A DNA stretch of 64,000 nt from Acanthosoma haemorrhoidale (GCA_930367205.1 OV884011.1:120091866-120155865), one strand, 5' to 3'. Positions 44,401-57,352 are shown, counted from the first letter of the stretch. Numbers and translations: made by a program. The notes: generated by a model not told the origin, from the letters alone.

Positions 44401-47400
44401 TAATTAATAATCATGTACTTAATCATGTACTTTATCTTCATCAAGACCAAATCTATGGTGTTATACTTCTCTTTCATTTTCGATTAGTGAACATTTAGTA
44501 TTGAACCATATTTATTCCAATTGTCTTAGAAGCATAACTTCACTTTGAACTGTCAAGAAATATGCTCCAATCATCTAGGAAAGTGTCATGAAGTCCTATT
44601 TTGTGACAAAATACAAGATTGTATTCTCGACACAAGAAGACAGAAGAAGAATACAGGAAGAGAAATAATGCCAATCCTTGTATATGTGATTTATACCTGC
44701 ACAAAATGGAGTAAACTATGTCTCGTAGAAATGCATGTTAAAATCCAATGATCTAAAAAAGTATAGCACATTGAGAAAAAGTGATTTTGTATTCAGATCC
44801 AGCGCCCCTATTATAGCTAAAATCAGTTCTAAAATCCTAGGCATGCCTAAAAAAAAAATGTATTTCTTCTTTCTAAGCCAGTGTAATAATTTTCCTGTCC
44901 TATTAAGAAATTGTGAGTGCTCCGATTGTTGGCTGAGTACATCATTTGATCAGTGAAGCTGGGATTGAAAACACTGAATCTCCAGTGAAGAAGTCTGGGA
45001 ATATGAATCCAATTATTGCCATATCTCGAAGAGACCTGATCGATTAATCCCAGCGGAAAGTTTTTGGAGGGGGCACAGATCCCTAACCCTTTTAAATATA
45101 AAAATCTTTTTTAATTTTCTCTTCATCAGATCCCTTTAGCCGCTGACAAGGGAAAAAATGAAAGGTGAAGCATTTCAATTTTATACCACCTATAATCCTA
45201 CCACTGCTAGACTCCGTCCGAAAACATTTAGAATTGTCTACTCAATTTTGTTTTTTGACGTTTTCCCACATCTATTTATATAAAATATAGCCGCATGTGT
45301 TATATATATACTCATATGTATGTTCTATAATGCACGGTCCTAGCCAGAGAAAATACCAAGAAAAAACAGCTTAGGTCTAGTTGGACAGATGACATCACAG
45401 CGAAGCAGGCGTCATAGTTATACCCAGCCTTCAAAGTTGATCGGTCGTGAAGGCTTAACATCTCCTTCCTTAGGGAAACTTTTTACGAGCTGTGGTCATG
45501 GTAAAACCATTAACAAAACTAACCATTGAAGTGGGATAATTTCACCATTAACACCACGTTTATTAAAACTTAACAGTATAGTGTACAATAATATACTGCC
45601 AATAAATTGTAATCTTATTTAAATATTAATGAAACACATTTTTGTTTTAATTAGTTAGTTCTGGCCTTCCTAGAGGATTATCCACTACACCACATTCAAG
45701 GCAGAACGACCAAACATGTCTGTACTTTGCACTAAGTAGCTTGGAATTACATTTATTTTCGTAGAAATCAAAAAAAAAGTTGAAATAATTCCTCAGTCCA
45801 TCATTAAATGATGATTACCCCTTAAGGCTGTTTCATTCAATGCTTTATAAATTGCGAAATGAACTTAAACAAATATATACAAAAATAACAAGTATCGTTT
45901 GAATGTGCAGTAAAATTTTGTTTTGAGAGGATTCCACTATCATTCGAGAAGTTTTGAAAAGTTTCCGACGAGTCGCTCACACACGGATTTTTTTTTTTTA
46001 CCTGAGAAACAAGGAGACCTCAATGAGCTCTGGAGAATCGCTGACCCTATCAAAATAACGTTTTTCAGTCCTAGTCCCTTATCACTGCAGATAACAACCT
46101 GTTGAAAGTCCACAGCAACCTGTGGCAGCCACTTACCCTCCATCTAAATCAAAGCTTAGCAGTGGGTTTGTCTGGCAACGTAAGATATTCGAGTTTTTAA
46201 GTATCTAAGATGAAATCAAAGCCAAGTCATCATGATCTTGGAGCCTCCGTAGGTGAAGTTGATTCATTCCTTGTATCATGTACTCTCTGTTTCTGCTGCT
46301 TTACATTCAGTATGAAAGAAAGCTAAATGTGATTAACCTTATCACGATTATTACTAAACCCATGTGAATATCTGTTGTCTTATCTGTGTATCTGCTTCAT
46401 TTGAGATTGATTAACTACTTATATCAACCTACTTTTCATTATCTGATTCAAAGTATCTTATTTATACAACCTTACCCATCGCTATGAGGAATGGCCCATA
46501 CGTGAAGTAAACATTTAATTTTCTTATTCCAAAGACTGGTCGCTGACGTTGAGGTCTGTCTATTCAATATAATATATTTTTTGTAGTTATCTATATTTTC
46601 TTATCACCAAAATAATTACCGACTTAGTTCAGTCCATTTCATGGGTGATCTATTTTATGTAATGCTTCTATAACCAATTGCCAGCAAACATAATTGAATT
46701 TCATCTAATAAAATGAGAACAGAATGAATATTACAATTTATGAGCTGCGTAACAAGTTTAAGAGTTTTGGGTAACGTATGTTTGATGGAGGTTTGTGGGT
46801 TGAACCCATTTTGGTTTTTATTTTACAAAGAATGTGGTTTTATTAGCGACTTGGTTTTATCTCGACTGAATTAAGGACTAGTATAAGGTAGGGTCCCATA
46901 AAATAAAATGTTAAGAGAATGCTGTGGGCTGAATAGGGATGCCGTGATCTTGTGTTGTATTCGGAAAGAAGTTTGCTCCCAGGAAACATCTTAACAATGT
47001 TTGTTTCCAGCTACTCTCCCAAGAAGCTGAAGAACCGAATAAGTTGTACACTTTTTTTTTATTGTTATAACTTTGATAACATTTTTAAAATGTTAATATT
47101 ATATAAACTTCTTCATGGCTTCCCTGAACTTCAACTGCAGTTTTATCCATAGTATAAACGGACAACTTTTGTATAAGAAAAAAAACAAAAACATGATGCA
47201 TTATGAAACTCGTGTACCTACTCCTAATTTATTCTTTGAACAGTAAAGCATAAAACTGAACATTTGGCTTTAAAGCTTTCTAAAAAGTGCATTTTAAAAT
47301 CAATCGTTTTAATTATATTTTTATTATTATTTCTAATTCTCTAGCTTGGGTGCAGTAGATAAATTGATCAATTGAGACTTCATACAAATATTGTTCATAT

Positions 47401-48027
47401 AATTATGTACCTATATTGTGGAGTATTTAACTAACATATCATATATAAAATAAAAACTGAGCTTTAATAAAAATCTATAAGTATAAAAAAAGGGTCTTTG
47501 GTGAGCACAATCAGACAACAAATGAAACATTAAAATACGTGCCTTAAAATATACACTGCTGCAGGTTTAGGGTGTATTTCAACGAAAGAAAAAAAATATA
47601 GAAAGAATGGATTTTAGGACGGTTGGAGATACAAACCCATTTAAATGATTTTTTAGGTTAATTAAACGATTAATGCGATGTGACCCTAGGTTACAAAAAT
47701 ATTAGTTTAAAATACTCTAAATACCAATAAAATAACCTAATATAATAAAAAAAAATTATATGAACATGGACTGAAATACTTTATAATAATTATAAAATTA
47801 ATGAAGGGAAGTGTATAACGAGAATAGTTTAGCTGAGTTAAGCATACACGAATTTCAGTAAGGGTAAAAGTGTTATTTTTGTTTTTTGTTTTTTGCAGAT
47901 TGTACAGGACAACATACGCAACATGAAATTACTAGGTCTTTTACCTAAAAACAACAACATTTCTTTATTACATAGTAGGAATCTATATATATTGGGTTAT
48001 TAGAAAGCCAAAATATTAGCCTTTATT
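44401..48027. other. AT-rich DNA, nothing firmly recognised
   Basis: No gene recognised in 3.6 kb. At 45,951-45,972 the words TTTTGAAAAGTTTCCGACGAG resemble one mariner-type terminal repeat, next to a 67-codon minus-strand frame (46,143-45,940) without transposase motifs; no partner end was found. Several AATAAA words and homopolymer runs are present. Confidence 0.5.
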
Positions 48028-48107
48028 GTGCTAAAATTACAATCTGCCTTGCTAGGCAATAAGTAATTAAGATATACTATCATTCATACCATATTTACAT
48101 TTCATCA
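48028..48107 (-). mobile_element. LINE family 1 tail fragment
   Basis: The plus strand reads AAAATTACAATCTGCCTTGC, TAGGCAATAAGTAATTAAGA and ATTCATACCATATTTACA, matching the tail at 13,735-13,815 and ending there. It is an 80-bp insertion, an extreme 5' truncation. It lies 540 bp upstream of the scratch exon, probably within its intron. Confidence 0.8.
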
Positions 48108-48610
48108 ATTTATTATAGTTATACGCTATTATTGTTTATTCCAACATTTTCTACTAGGCTCATAATCCTAGGAATTTAATATTTGATTCATATGAAAATG
48201 GTTTTATCTACTATGGAGATTAGATGAGAATTAAATAATTAGTATACAAAACAAATAATTTTGACTGGTGACAAATATGTGATGAATTATACATACCTTT
48301 ATGATTTCTTACAGCCCTTCTGAAAGTTACAACCTTTGAAAATAACTATTATAAAGAACTTTTAGGACAAAATAAACAAGCATAATCCTGGGGATGCAAA
48401 TATTTTAAATGTCCATAAAGTTAAAAAACCATTCATTTAAAAGAAAAAAAAATGTGACAGATAAACTGCTTCATTCCTCCCCAAAATCTAGTGACAACCT
48501 AACTACTTATTTCATAATACTTTCACACTATAGCTTCTTATAGATGATTGCCAATATTAGCGCTAGCGTTAAACACTTTCATTATAATCCACAAGTTTGT
48601 TTTAATTTCT
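48108..48610. other. AT-rich DNA, probable intron end of scratch
   Basis: No feature other than AT-rich intron-like sequence before the branch-point region. Confidence 0.5.
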
Positions 48611-48650
48611 TACTGATCCCTCATTACATCATCTGTTTGTTTGCCGACAG
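48611..48650 (+). promoter_or_regulatory. 3' splice site of the scratch terminal exon
   Basis: Branch-point-like TACTGAT at 48,611, then a pyrimidine-rich run and TTTGCCGACAG with the acceptor AG at 48,649-48,650. The frame upstream of this AG has no in-frame ATG and the protein similarity to Scratch begins after it, so splicing, not a local start codon, determines the exon edge. The exon begins with the last two bases of a codon (phase 1 intron). Confidence 0.8.
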
Positions 48651-49651
48651 GGTACCTTGAAGAGGACTACATGAGGAGTGACAGAGACACGAGGGAGGTG
48701 AGCTGCACCGATGGTGGCATACCCATCTTCAGACTGCGGAGTGTGGAGGAGACAGAAGCCGCCCACGACTTGCTGGAGCTAAGCCGTTCACTCCCGCCCC
48801 TGCCGGCCCCCGGGGTGACGCCCCACTACCAGGTGCCCCAGGAACCACTGTACACCCACACCAGCCAGCCGGTGTACCACTGCTGCGAGGAAGTGCAGCA
48901 CCCGACCACCCAGCCGCCGCTCACACCACCCACCTCGGAGTATTCTTCCGATGCGGAGAACAACAACCCGAACCAGGCACCCAGCTCGGGGCCCAACCCT
49001 CAGCCGGCAGTCTATACCTACGACGCACTCCTAGTCACCGATGGCAGGTCCAAGAACCGCAAAGAGAGGAAGGCCCAAGGCAAAGTAGCACCGCTGAGCC
49101 CAATATCTTCGGACGACGGCGTCACGACAGAAGCAGAAGAAAACCCGTGCGATAAAGGAGGGCGCTACGTGTGCTCTGAGTGTGGCAAGAAGTACGCCAC
49201 CTCTTCTAACCTGTCGAGGCACAAGCAGACACACAGGAGCCTCGACTCCCAGTCGGCGAAGAAGTGCCTGACCTGTGGGAAGGCCTACGTGAGCATGCCC
49301 GCACTAGCGATGCACCTGCTGACGCACAAATTGTCCCACGCATGCGGGGTCTGCGGCAAGTTGTTCTCTAGGCCGTGGCTGCTTCAGGGGCACCTCCGGT
49401 CCCACACCGGCGAGAAGCCGTACGGCTGTGCGCACTGCGGCAAGGCCTTCGCTGACAGGTCCAACCTGAGGGCTCACATGCAGACCCACTCCTCCGACAA
49501 GAACTACCAGTGCACCAGGTGCAACAAGACCTTCGCACTCAAGTCCTACCTCAACAAGCACCTCGAGTCGGCATGTATCAAAGAGGAGCAGGAGGGAGTA
49601 GACGTCACAGTAGTGTTCGAAAACGTCCGGTCCAGTTTGCAGGTTCAGTAG
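48651..49651 (+). CDS. scrt: Scratch-type zinc-finger repressor, terminal coding exon
   Basis: Nuclear C2H2 zinc-finger transcription factor of the Scratch branch of the Snail superfamily, a pan-neural repressor in insects. The exon encodes about 333 residues. Counting from the split glycine as residue 4, it shows LLELSRSLPPLPAPG (44-58), PLTPPTSEYSSDAEN (93-107), a basic RSKNRKERK (136-144), then five fingers: C178/C181/H194/H198, C209/C212/H225/H229, C235/C238/H251/H255, C263/C266/H279/H283 and C291/C294/H307/C312. The last is C2HC, as in the family. Linkers such as TGEKPYGC and the words SLDSQSAKKC, YVSMPALAMHLLTHKLSHAC and SRPWLLQGH are typical of Scratch rather than Snail. No SNAG motif is present; it belongs to an upstream exon not found. 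GC-rich coding sequence contrasts with the AT-rich surroundings. Stop TAG at 49,649. Confidence 0.93.
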
Positions 49652-50775
49652 CAGCAAAGGGACTTCTCTGTGATACAATTCGCAAAGAGAGGTACACACC
49701 AATAAAGACATTCGTGATATAATATGCAATATACCGCTTCTATGGACGATTCACACACCAAAGTGGACAGTGATATACATAATATATATATATACAAAGA
49801 AATATATAAATATAAGTATATACAATTATCTGTTTTACAATATGGATTTATAAATTTACTAGACGGAAAAACATGAAATTTCCAAACATCCATTTGAACA
49901 ACCATTACTATGTATTTTCGTCTTTATCCGAGCAACGATAGAATTAGATTATAAATAGTACTTGATAATATTCATAAAACTATCCAATTAATTTTTATAA
50001 ATGATATATATTTACAATGGATATATATTAAATACCAGTTTTGATAATTGTCAATAAATGACGTAATCGTTTAGCCTATTGACCTGCTCAAAAATTTGTT
50101 TGTTGTAATAAGCAGAAATACTCATTATTTATCTAATTGAAAAAGAGTATTTAATGAATATGATATGAAATGTCGGTAAAATATTTTATAGACTGGAGTT
50201 AATAAATGAGAAATAAAGTTTATATAGCTATAGGTATTTTTGGATATCATAAGTGAGTATATATATATATAACTATATATATTCCTACAATACTGTGTAT
50301 CTAGTCATTTTAATAGAGCACATATAATAATGCTACAATAATTTTTAAGTGAGTTTCCAGCATATTTATGTTCTAGTTGCTTAAATTTTCAAACACCATT
50401 TTTTTGTAGATGAACATCAACTTTGTGTAGGTCTCTTAAGACCAAGCAGTATTCCTCCATAAGTATTAAAACAACAGATTATTATAGTTTTAAAAGATTA
50501 AGATTAATAACCTATTAAAAATTGTCTACATAAAGATGATAAAGGCAAATGATCTTGGGATGTGTGACTGTTACTGATTGATCATATTTTAATATTGGTT
50601 TAATTATATTACCTACTACAAAGCCTAAGTTAACCGGATTATAATGTAAATATATTTTTATGAATTGATGAATATATTTTTGTTCTTTTCAGAGTAAAAT
50701 GCCTTTATTGCTCGAAAAAGTGTGGTTGAATATAACGTATTGTGTAAATAAAAAACACTATACATTTTTTGTATA
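49652..50775 (+). other. Probable 3' UTR of scratch
   Basis: AT-rich sequence directly after the stop codon. AATAAA hexamers occur at 49,701, 50,201, 50,212 and 50,747. The first is only 50 bp after the stop; the one at 50,747 is followed within 30 bp by T-rich sequence (ACATTTTTTGTAT), which fits a poly(A) site. Which one is used cannot be told from sequence alone. No other feature is seen here. Confidence 0.45.
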
Positions 50776-52069
50776 CAAGCCTAAGACGCCACACGTCCCA
50801 CAGTTCTGTATAGAAGTAAATGTTATATAGTGATAATTTTTGTGAGATACATTATTTAAATTATATGTTGTCAGATGTTTTAAGGAAAACGACCAATTAG
50901 AGTGTTTTTGAAAGATGTTAATTAATGTTTATACTTAGTTCGTTTGTCGGGGCTAAAATAGTAATGAAAATATTTTGCTGATAAGTGTAGTTGGCTATGA
51001 CATAGATTTTTATTTGTCAAAAACCTAAGATCAGTTGTTAAGCAAAACTATTCTAGTCATGAGCTCATACTTTGATTGTTTAGTGTTTGGAGTTCAATTA
51101 GTCGAATGCGATTTTACCTGGAAAACTCATTGTATATTTAAATAAAATTAAATAATACACATACTTAAAAAATATATAGCCATATACACCTGTAATGAAT
51201 ATTAATTATATTTACGCCTAATATTTTGAATTATTAAATGAAATAGTTGTCAAAGTATGAGCTTTTAGAGTGCAATGAAAAAAAAAATGTGTTAAAAACC
51301 AACATTTTTATTATTTTGTAATGCTAGTCATAAAAAAACATTAAAATTACCAAAGAAAAAGAGAAGTATTTATAATATTTTAAGGATGACCCTTCTCCTT
51401 GAAAAAAAAAATCAATACTTAAAAGTTGCTTACAAACTCATGATCCATGGCATTTTCGGTGGACTGGTTTTAGAAATAGCTTAATAAGGACCAACTTTTT
51501 ACAACCAATGGGGTAAATAAAGCCAACCAGAAGGTTGGTTTTGAATGTCCACTTCTTTTTCATATTTGTAACTAGCCACCAATGATGAATCAAGGTCAAA
51601 ATAATACCAATGAAGTGGTTTAGTATCCGTTTCAAGCTTTGTGGTTGGTCTCATGATAATTATTCAAAACTAAAATATGGAAACTCCATTTACCTAAAGT
51701 CGAAATTATTTTCCAGTCCAACTCTCTAATCATCAAATAAAGTAAAAATATTAAGTCATACCTTAATAGGGTTCTCAAATAGCATTTTTTAACATTGTAA
51801 ATGTTTACTGAAAATTGTATAAGGTTGAAGTTATTCTTTATTGTTCTAAAAATTAAGGCAAACGTTTATAACAAATAATACTATCAATAAGTATAAATAT
51901 ATAAATCCAGCCACAGATGAACTAATGAAACTTTTTGCGGCCACGTCCATTAACCCTGTGTTCACGCGCTTAACATTTTATCGTTGATGATCAAAATGCT
52001 TTTATAAGTAATAAAATTTTCACCACTCATATCAAGCCCACGCTTGTCATTTAACAATAAGACTTAGGT

Positions 52070-52110
<41 letters not shown>

Positions 52111-53524
52111 GTATATATTCTCTCCATTTGATATGCTGTGAAAAAAGTGTAATTTGTAATTGAATGCGGTTATATATGGTAGTAAAATAAATGAACAAAT
52201 ATATATGCAACTTTACAAGTTATGAAAATGGGGGGGGGGGAAAGAAGCATGATATATTTTACAATAAATAATACTGTCCATTTTATTAAAATCGATAATA
52301 TTTGCATGCAGTCTAGTTGAGCCCTAGAATTTTATTTAACAAAATTTTTTATATTATAGGATTTACAACGAAGCCATGGGTCATTATTTATTAAAGTATG
52401 AACGGATATATAATGGGTGTGATAAAGGAACTAGAAAGGTGTTCTAAAGGTGGTTAATACTAATTGGCAATAAAATAGCAATATATTGTAATGTAATATT
52501 TGTTTATTCTGTGTATATTTATTAATATCCCGTCCTATCATTCCTGGTTGTACTATTTGAGTACTTAATGCATGTAATTTTTTTTTTTTTTTTTTCCTGA
52601 AGTTAATTTAGGCGATAGTTAGAAGATAAAGTGAAATTTATACTTCCATCATTTGTAGAATACTTGCCGTTGACTTGCTAATCCTAACAAAAACCTAAGC
52701 CTAGTCATCTGTTAAAACACATCCTGAAAAATGAGATTATGATTTAATTTACTACCGATGTTAAATGTTAGAGCTGAGCATTTTGGAAGGGTCTGCAAGC
52801 GCTGTTATTTTACGGATTCAAAGCAGATTTCTGAATGAGATATATATTACTAATTAAATCATCAAATAATGAAGGAATGTACTTGAGGGCTCGTTTTAAC
52901 GTATGTCACGTGTTAATTTCAGGAGATTACTATCTTTCCCAAGAGTAGTTGTCGTTACCAAATAAGTTTCACCTAATGGTTGCTAGCCTAGCGTCTCATT
53001 GGCTACAGAGGTTAACGGATACTTCCATCTCACTTGCGGCTCACCAGACAAGGGAACGTCTCGTAGGATGTGGGACATAACTATGTGTCCTACGAACGTC
53101 ATAACATACACTAACAAACTTTGTGACATTACAATGTATGACATAATCATAAAAAAAAAAACTTAATTCAATTTAGATTGTTTTATAAGCTTATGAAGCT
53201 ATAACTATAACTATATCACATATAGTGGTTATATTTATAATAAGCCCTAATTTTAACCACTCTCACAACTGAAACGTAGACCTTACGACTAGAGGAACCA
53301 CTCAAGGTTTCTCAAGATGCCTAGGGCTCCTGCTCAGAAAAATTCTCATTGACAGAATTTACGATCCTTCATTCAAAATACACTGTACTCAAATAAAAGG
53401 CCATTTATTCGAATATGTATATTTCGTCAGTTATCGCCAGTGATTAAGCCAACGGCTTTCTTCATTTGTCTCTTAGTAATATTGTAAAGCAATATTCTCT
53501 TCTTTGTAAAGGACGTTTCTTTTA
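50776..53524. other. AT-rich DNA, nothing recognised
   Basis: Holds only simple sequence, including the AT microsatellite listed separately, a G run at 52,230 and a T run at 52,580-52,597. A patch at 52,975-53,100 is less AT-rich, and a 7-bp stem CGTAGGA...TCCTACG lies at 53,070-53,096. Confidence 0.55.
52071..52117. repeat. (AT)n microsatellite
   Basis: Nearly perfect alternating AT over about 34 bp, extended by ATGTATATGTATATAT. Such tracts are common in AT-rich insect DNA. Confidence 0.9.
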
Positions 53525-53720
53525 TAAGGATTACACAGGCCAACAAGTGTTTTCGCTCCGGATTATCTGGAGCTGTTTTTATAAATGAGAAAAACTAAAC
53601 ACGGAATTTTTATTATTGTATTATACAAATATTATTCTATACCAAAATAATGGAAAAAGTCATCGATGAAACTAACAAGTCACTGACTACTTCGAAAGCT
53701 TATTTTTCGTGACATTCTTG
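53525..53720 (-). repeat. Fragment of the repeat found at 43.6 kb
   Basis: ACAGGCCAACAAGTGTTTTC followed by GCTCCGGATTATCTGGAGCT parallels ACAGGCTAACAGGTGTTTGG then AGCCGAAGTATTTGGAGG at 43,627. The rest is diverged. The strand is assigned by matching the 43.6-kb copy. It is non-coding. Confidence 0.45.
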
Positions 53721-54342
53721 AATACATTTTTTAAAACTCGTTTAATATAATCTATTTTTTAACAATTGAGTTCTCTAATAATCTTACTAATGTTGTTAGT
53801 GGGTCACTGAATTCACTAACCAGGCAAATGCCCGTTGTTACTGTTACTGGCCTAATAATTAAATTTGCCTACTGATAATATTTTCAAAAACAGTGTTGTC
53901 CAAATTGTAGCCTTAGATCACTATCATGTTGTACAACTTTTCATTTATATCGATTCCATTCTTCTATTTACGGTGGGTTGAAAGGGTGCCTTGTTTTGGA
54001 TATAAATAAATCCAGTTGACTATTAAACCTTGATAGGTAGAATTCTAGAGGCAGTTTAGTTTTGTAACTACTTTTCAAAGATGTTAAATAACTTTTGATA
54101 GGCAGCTATGAATCTTAAAGGGATGATTACTGCCTTGCACTTAAGCTTCCTCTCATGGTGTTCTCAAGGAATCTAATGCACCTTGTTAAATAGTATTTTT
54201 ATGGCTACCTTGATTATGGCCTACTGCTATCATCGTAGTCTCTTATCTAGAATACGTGCGTTCGAGGCTACCTTCTACTATATATTTTTTATTTATAAAA
54301 AAAATACCTAAAAATTCAGAACATTATTGTTGATGATGAAAC
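53721..54342. other. AT-rich DNA, possible decayed LINE 5' UTR at the end
   Basis: No gene. Just before 54,342 the words CGTGCGTTCGAGGCTACCTT may be the remains of the LINE 5' UTR (compare CCACCGGCGCTACGTACTTC at 61,141), but the match is weak. Confidence 0.4.
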
Positions 54343-55646
54343 ATGAGTTTCTATCAACAAGTGATGTCGGAAAAAAAAAAAAAACACTCAAGGTCTCTAG
54401 GACCAACGCCTACTACGTTGCCTGTCAAACGTAAGCCACGACGATTTAATAAAAATGTTGCGCCTGTAAATTCTTCAGCACCCAGTAGCTCTATGGAAGA
54501 ATTACCACCAACACAAAATTAGCACCTCAAAACAAACAACAACCCACGAGTCTCCATTTTTCACGCCCAACAGTTATAAGGTGTTGACAAATATTGAAGT
54601 AGAGGTCATGGATTCTACACAAAACCCACACAGCCATAGCCACCAGAGATATTTGTACGCAATATTAGCAATTTTAAACTGCTATGTATTCAAATGAGTA
54701 AAATCGTTGACACAAAAATTTCTCTAGACACAAAAATTTCCCCGGACACTCCCAATACATATCGAGTAATAATCAAATAAATGGCCGTCTTCCATACTTA
54801 TCAGGTAAAGCAGGAAAGATCGATACGGATGGTGATTAGATTCCTGCATCCCACTACACAAGCAGACGAGATAGAAAAGGAGATCTCAGGTTTAGAAAAC
54901 AAGGTTCACCAAATTACCAACGTGGTCCGTGAGGTAAGGCAAGAAAACAAAGCGATCAAGACACCACTGCTCTTGTTCTTTGTGGATCTAGAGCGAATAC
55001 CTGGAGTAAAAAAAATCTACGAGCTTACCCACTTGTATTACACAAGAGTACAGGTCGAAAAACCTTACCCCAAACGTAACATCCAATGCCACAATTGCCA
55101 GGCATATGGGCACACGAAATCATACTGTTACCACCCTCCCAAGTGTGTACAGTGTAGTGGGCAGCACAAAAGTGAAATGTGCAAGAAGCCCCTAAAATTG
55201 CCTGCAGTATACGTTCTCTGCCATCAAAGCCACCCGGCCAAATATAAAGGCTGCGAGGCCTGCCTAATTCTGAAGTCCAGGAGTAACAACGTCGTCGGCA
55301 AGAAGAAGAGAAGCTAGCCACATGTAGATCAAGAAGCGCCCCCGCCAGAAATTTGAGGCCTTCAGTCTCTTTTGCTGATGCCGTTCGGAACAGGGAGCAA
55401 CAACATGCACTGCCGACTCCTCGTCCGCAAGTTATCCTTCCCCAGCATTCCGTTCATCCCAGCAACCAGGAAACTCAATCCGATCCTCAACCACACATCT
55501 GGCATATTCCTCCACCTTCAAGCTCTTCAGATCTCACTAGCCTATTAATATCATTTCTTACAGAGTTCAGAACCCTAATTACCCCTCTCATATTCCTTCT
55601 TACAAATCTTGTCACCAACCTCATACCCGTTAAACAAAACCCATAA
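54343..55646 (+). pseudogene. LINE family 1 ORF1 (Gag-like), broken
   Basis: RNA-binding ORF1 protein of a Jockey-type LINE. The start MSFYQQVMSEKKK is followed by a frameshift in a 14-base A run. The clearest part is a 178-codon frame (54,781-55,317): a central domain (VIRFLHPTTQADEIEKEISG to FFVDLERIPGVKKIYELTHL, the pre-C2HC region) and knuckles CHNCQAYGHTKSYC and CVQCSGQHKSEMC, then a third CHQSH...C. A further frame, 55,353-55,646, carries the proline-rich C-terminus with VSFADAV and a hydrophobic end, stopping at TAA 55,644. Several frames mean it is not functional. Confidence 0.85.
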
Positions 55647-57311
55647 GTTGATCCTTCCGAATCCTTATCCATTCTCCTTTGTAATGCAAATGGTGTTCAC
55701 ACCCACACTAACGAACTGACAGCACAACTCCACGATAAGAACATCGAAGTAGCTCTCATTACTGAAACAAGACTTACGAGTAAACGATCATTTACAGTTC
55801 GACAGTACCGGACATATCGAACTGATCACGCAGATGGAAGAGCACATGCAGGCACCGCTGTCATTGTCCATAACTCCATTTTTCATCACATAGTTCCTTT
55901 GGTAGCACATGATTTCCTTCAGTCCACTGCAGTGCCAATCAGCACCTTCACTTTTCCCCATACTCTAGTATCAGTGTACTGCCCTCCAAATAAATCCAAT
56001 TCAGATACCCAATTCATCTCCTTTCTAGACTCCATCGGACATCGTTTCCTTGTCGTTGGGGACATTAACCCAAAGCACCAACATTAGGGCTCAAGATCCA
56101 CAAATACACGAGGACGTGCTTTACTGTCTGCACTCACACGAAAACAATGCTACACGATCTCTCCTGACCCAGCCACCTATTGGCCATCAGATCCCAATCG
56201 TCATCTAAAAATTCACAATCAAAATCCTTTACCTCAGTATCTCAAAAACCTAATCCAATCCAAATGCCACTCGAGAACAGTGTGGCAAAGATCCCAACAT
56301 CCTGTTGATTGTCGCTCATACAATCAGTACTGCAGATTAGTAAAGCGGCAATTGGCATCCTTCTGTTCCGATTCTTTTAATTCCTATCTCTCCTCTCATG
56401 TCTGCCAGGGATCACTCCTTGTGAAATTTAACTAAGAAAATCCTAAAATATCATCCTGTTTCACATCCACTCCATGCTGATGATGGGCCCTGGGTGGCTT
56501 TTGATAGCTAGAGGTCGGAAGAATTTGCAATGTATCTTTCCTGTACTTTCACTCCTCACCTTACTCCTCAAACCAACATTCATCACACAAATGTTGCAGA
56601 TTTCCTCACTTCACCGTTCCCTCTCTCACTTCCACCAAAAGCTGTTAACGCCACTAAGGTCAAGTATCTTCTGAAATAATTACTTTATCGAAAATCTCCA
56701 GGATATGATCTCATTACTCCTCGAATTCTCCAACATCTTTCTCGTAAACCCATAATCTTCCAAACCTACATTTATAATTGCATTATCCGAACGGCGCACT
56801 TTCCTCTCCCCTTGAAACATTCCATTATATTTATATTCACCAATCCCGGTAAACCACCCAATGACGCCTCATCTTATCGTCCAATTATCCTACTCCCTAT
56901 CCTCTCAAAAATATTAGAGAAACTCCTACTAAACCGTCTACTTCCCATTGTTGAATCCAAAAACCTTTTTCCTGTACACCAGTTTGGTTTCCGTCAACGA
57001 CATTTTACTATTCAACAACGTCTTCGCGTTGTTGATCACATTTTCTCAGCCTTTGAATCCAAAAAGTATTGCACTACTGCCTTTCTGGACATAGCTCAAA
57101 CTTTTGACAGGGTCTGGCCAGCAGGTTTGCTTTACAAGCTCAAAAGATATTTACCACAGACCTAATTCTACAGTCCTACCTTTCAAACCGCTTCTTCCAA
57201 GTCCACTGTGGTTTAGAATATTCTAACTATAATACCATCCCATAAAAGCAGGAGTTCCACAGGGCAGCGTCTTGGGTCCCATCGTCTATAACCTATTCAG
57301 CGCTGATGTCA
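55647..57311 (+). pseudogene. LINE family 1 ORF2, endonuclease plus partial RT
   Basis: APE-type endonuclease remnants: CNANGVHTHTNELTAQLHDK, VALITETRL with the catalytic Glu, VSVYCPPNKSNSDTQFISFL and VVGDINPKHQH (55,680-56,087). After the deletion near 56,200, RT remnants continue: KHSIIFIFTNPGKPPNDASS, PIILLPILSKILEKLLLNRL, HQFGFRQRHFTIQQRLRVVD and AFLDIAQTFDRVWPAGLLYK (56,812-57,165), ending at the PQGSVLGPIVYNLFSADV block. The FADD box is lost to the second deletion. Stops and shifts occur throughout. Confidence 0.85.
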
Positions 57312-57352
57312 CAATTACTTGTAGCCCAATGAGGCAGATTGTGATACCTGAA

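Larger units (their letters stand above)
54343..57352 (+). mobile_element. LINE family 1 copy with two internal deletions
   Basis: Starts at the ORF1 ATG region and has ORF1, endonuclease, partial reverse transcriptase and the extreme 3' tail. One deletion (about 56,200) removes the endonuclease C-terminus with the SDH motif; the sequence jumps from CACCTATTGGCCATCAGATC to a region equivalent to 63,365. A second (about 57,312) joins the RT at CAGCGCTGATGTC directly to the last 40 bp of the element (ACAATTACTTGTAGCCCAAT then GAGGCAGATTGTGATA), so ORF2's end and the 3' UTR are missing while the tail is kept. Confidence 0.85.

Noticed and set aside
45940..46143. Possible mariner transposase end on the minus strand
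   Set aside because: Only a terminal-repeat-like word (TTTTGAAAAGTTTCCGAC) is present; the translated frame lacks mariner DD34D motifs.
48641..48650. Treating TTG at 48,641 as the scratch start codon
   Set aside because: The bases CCGACAG|GG form a good splice acceptor, and Scratch proteins start with a SNAG motif that is absent here.
49304..49729. 141-codon minus-strand open frame over the scratch exon
   Set aside because: It is the antisense shadow of the GC-rich zinc-finger exon; the plus frame has all the family residues.
53070..53096. Short stem CGTAGGA...TCCTACG
   Set aside because: A 7-bp stem with a 13-base loop is expected by chance in a window of this size.
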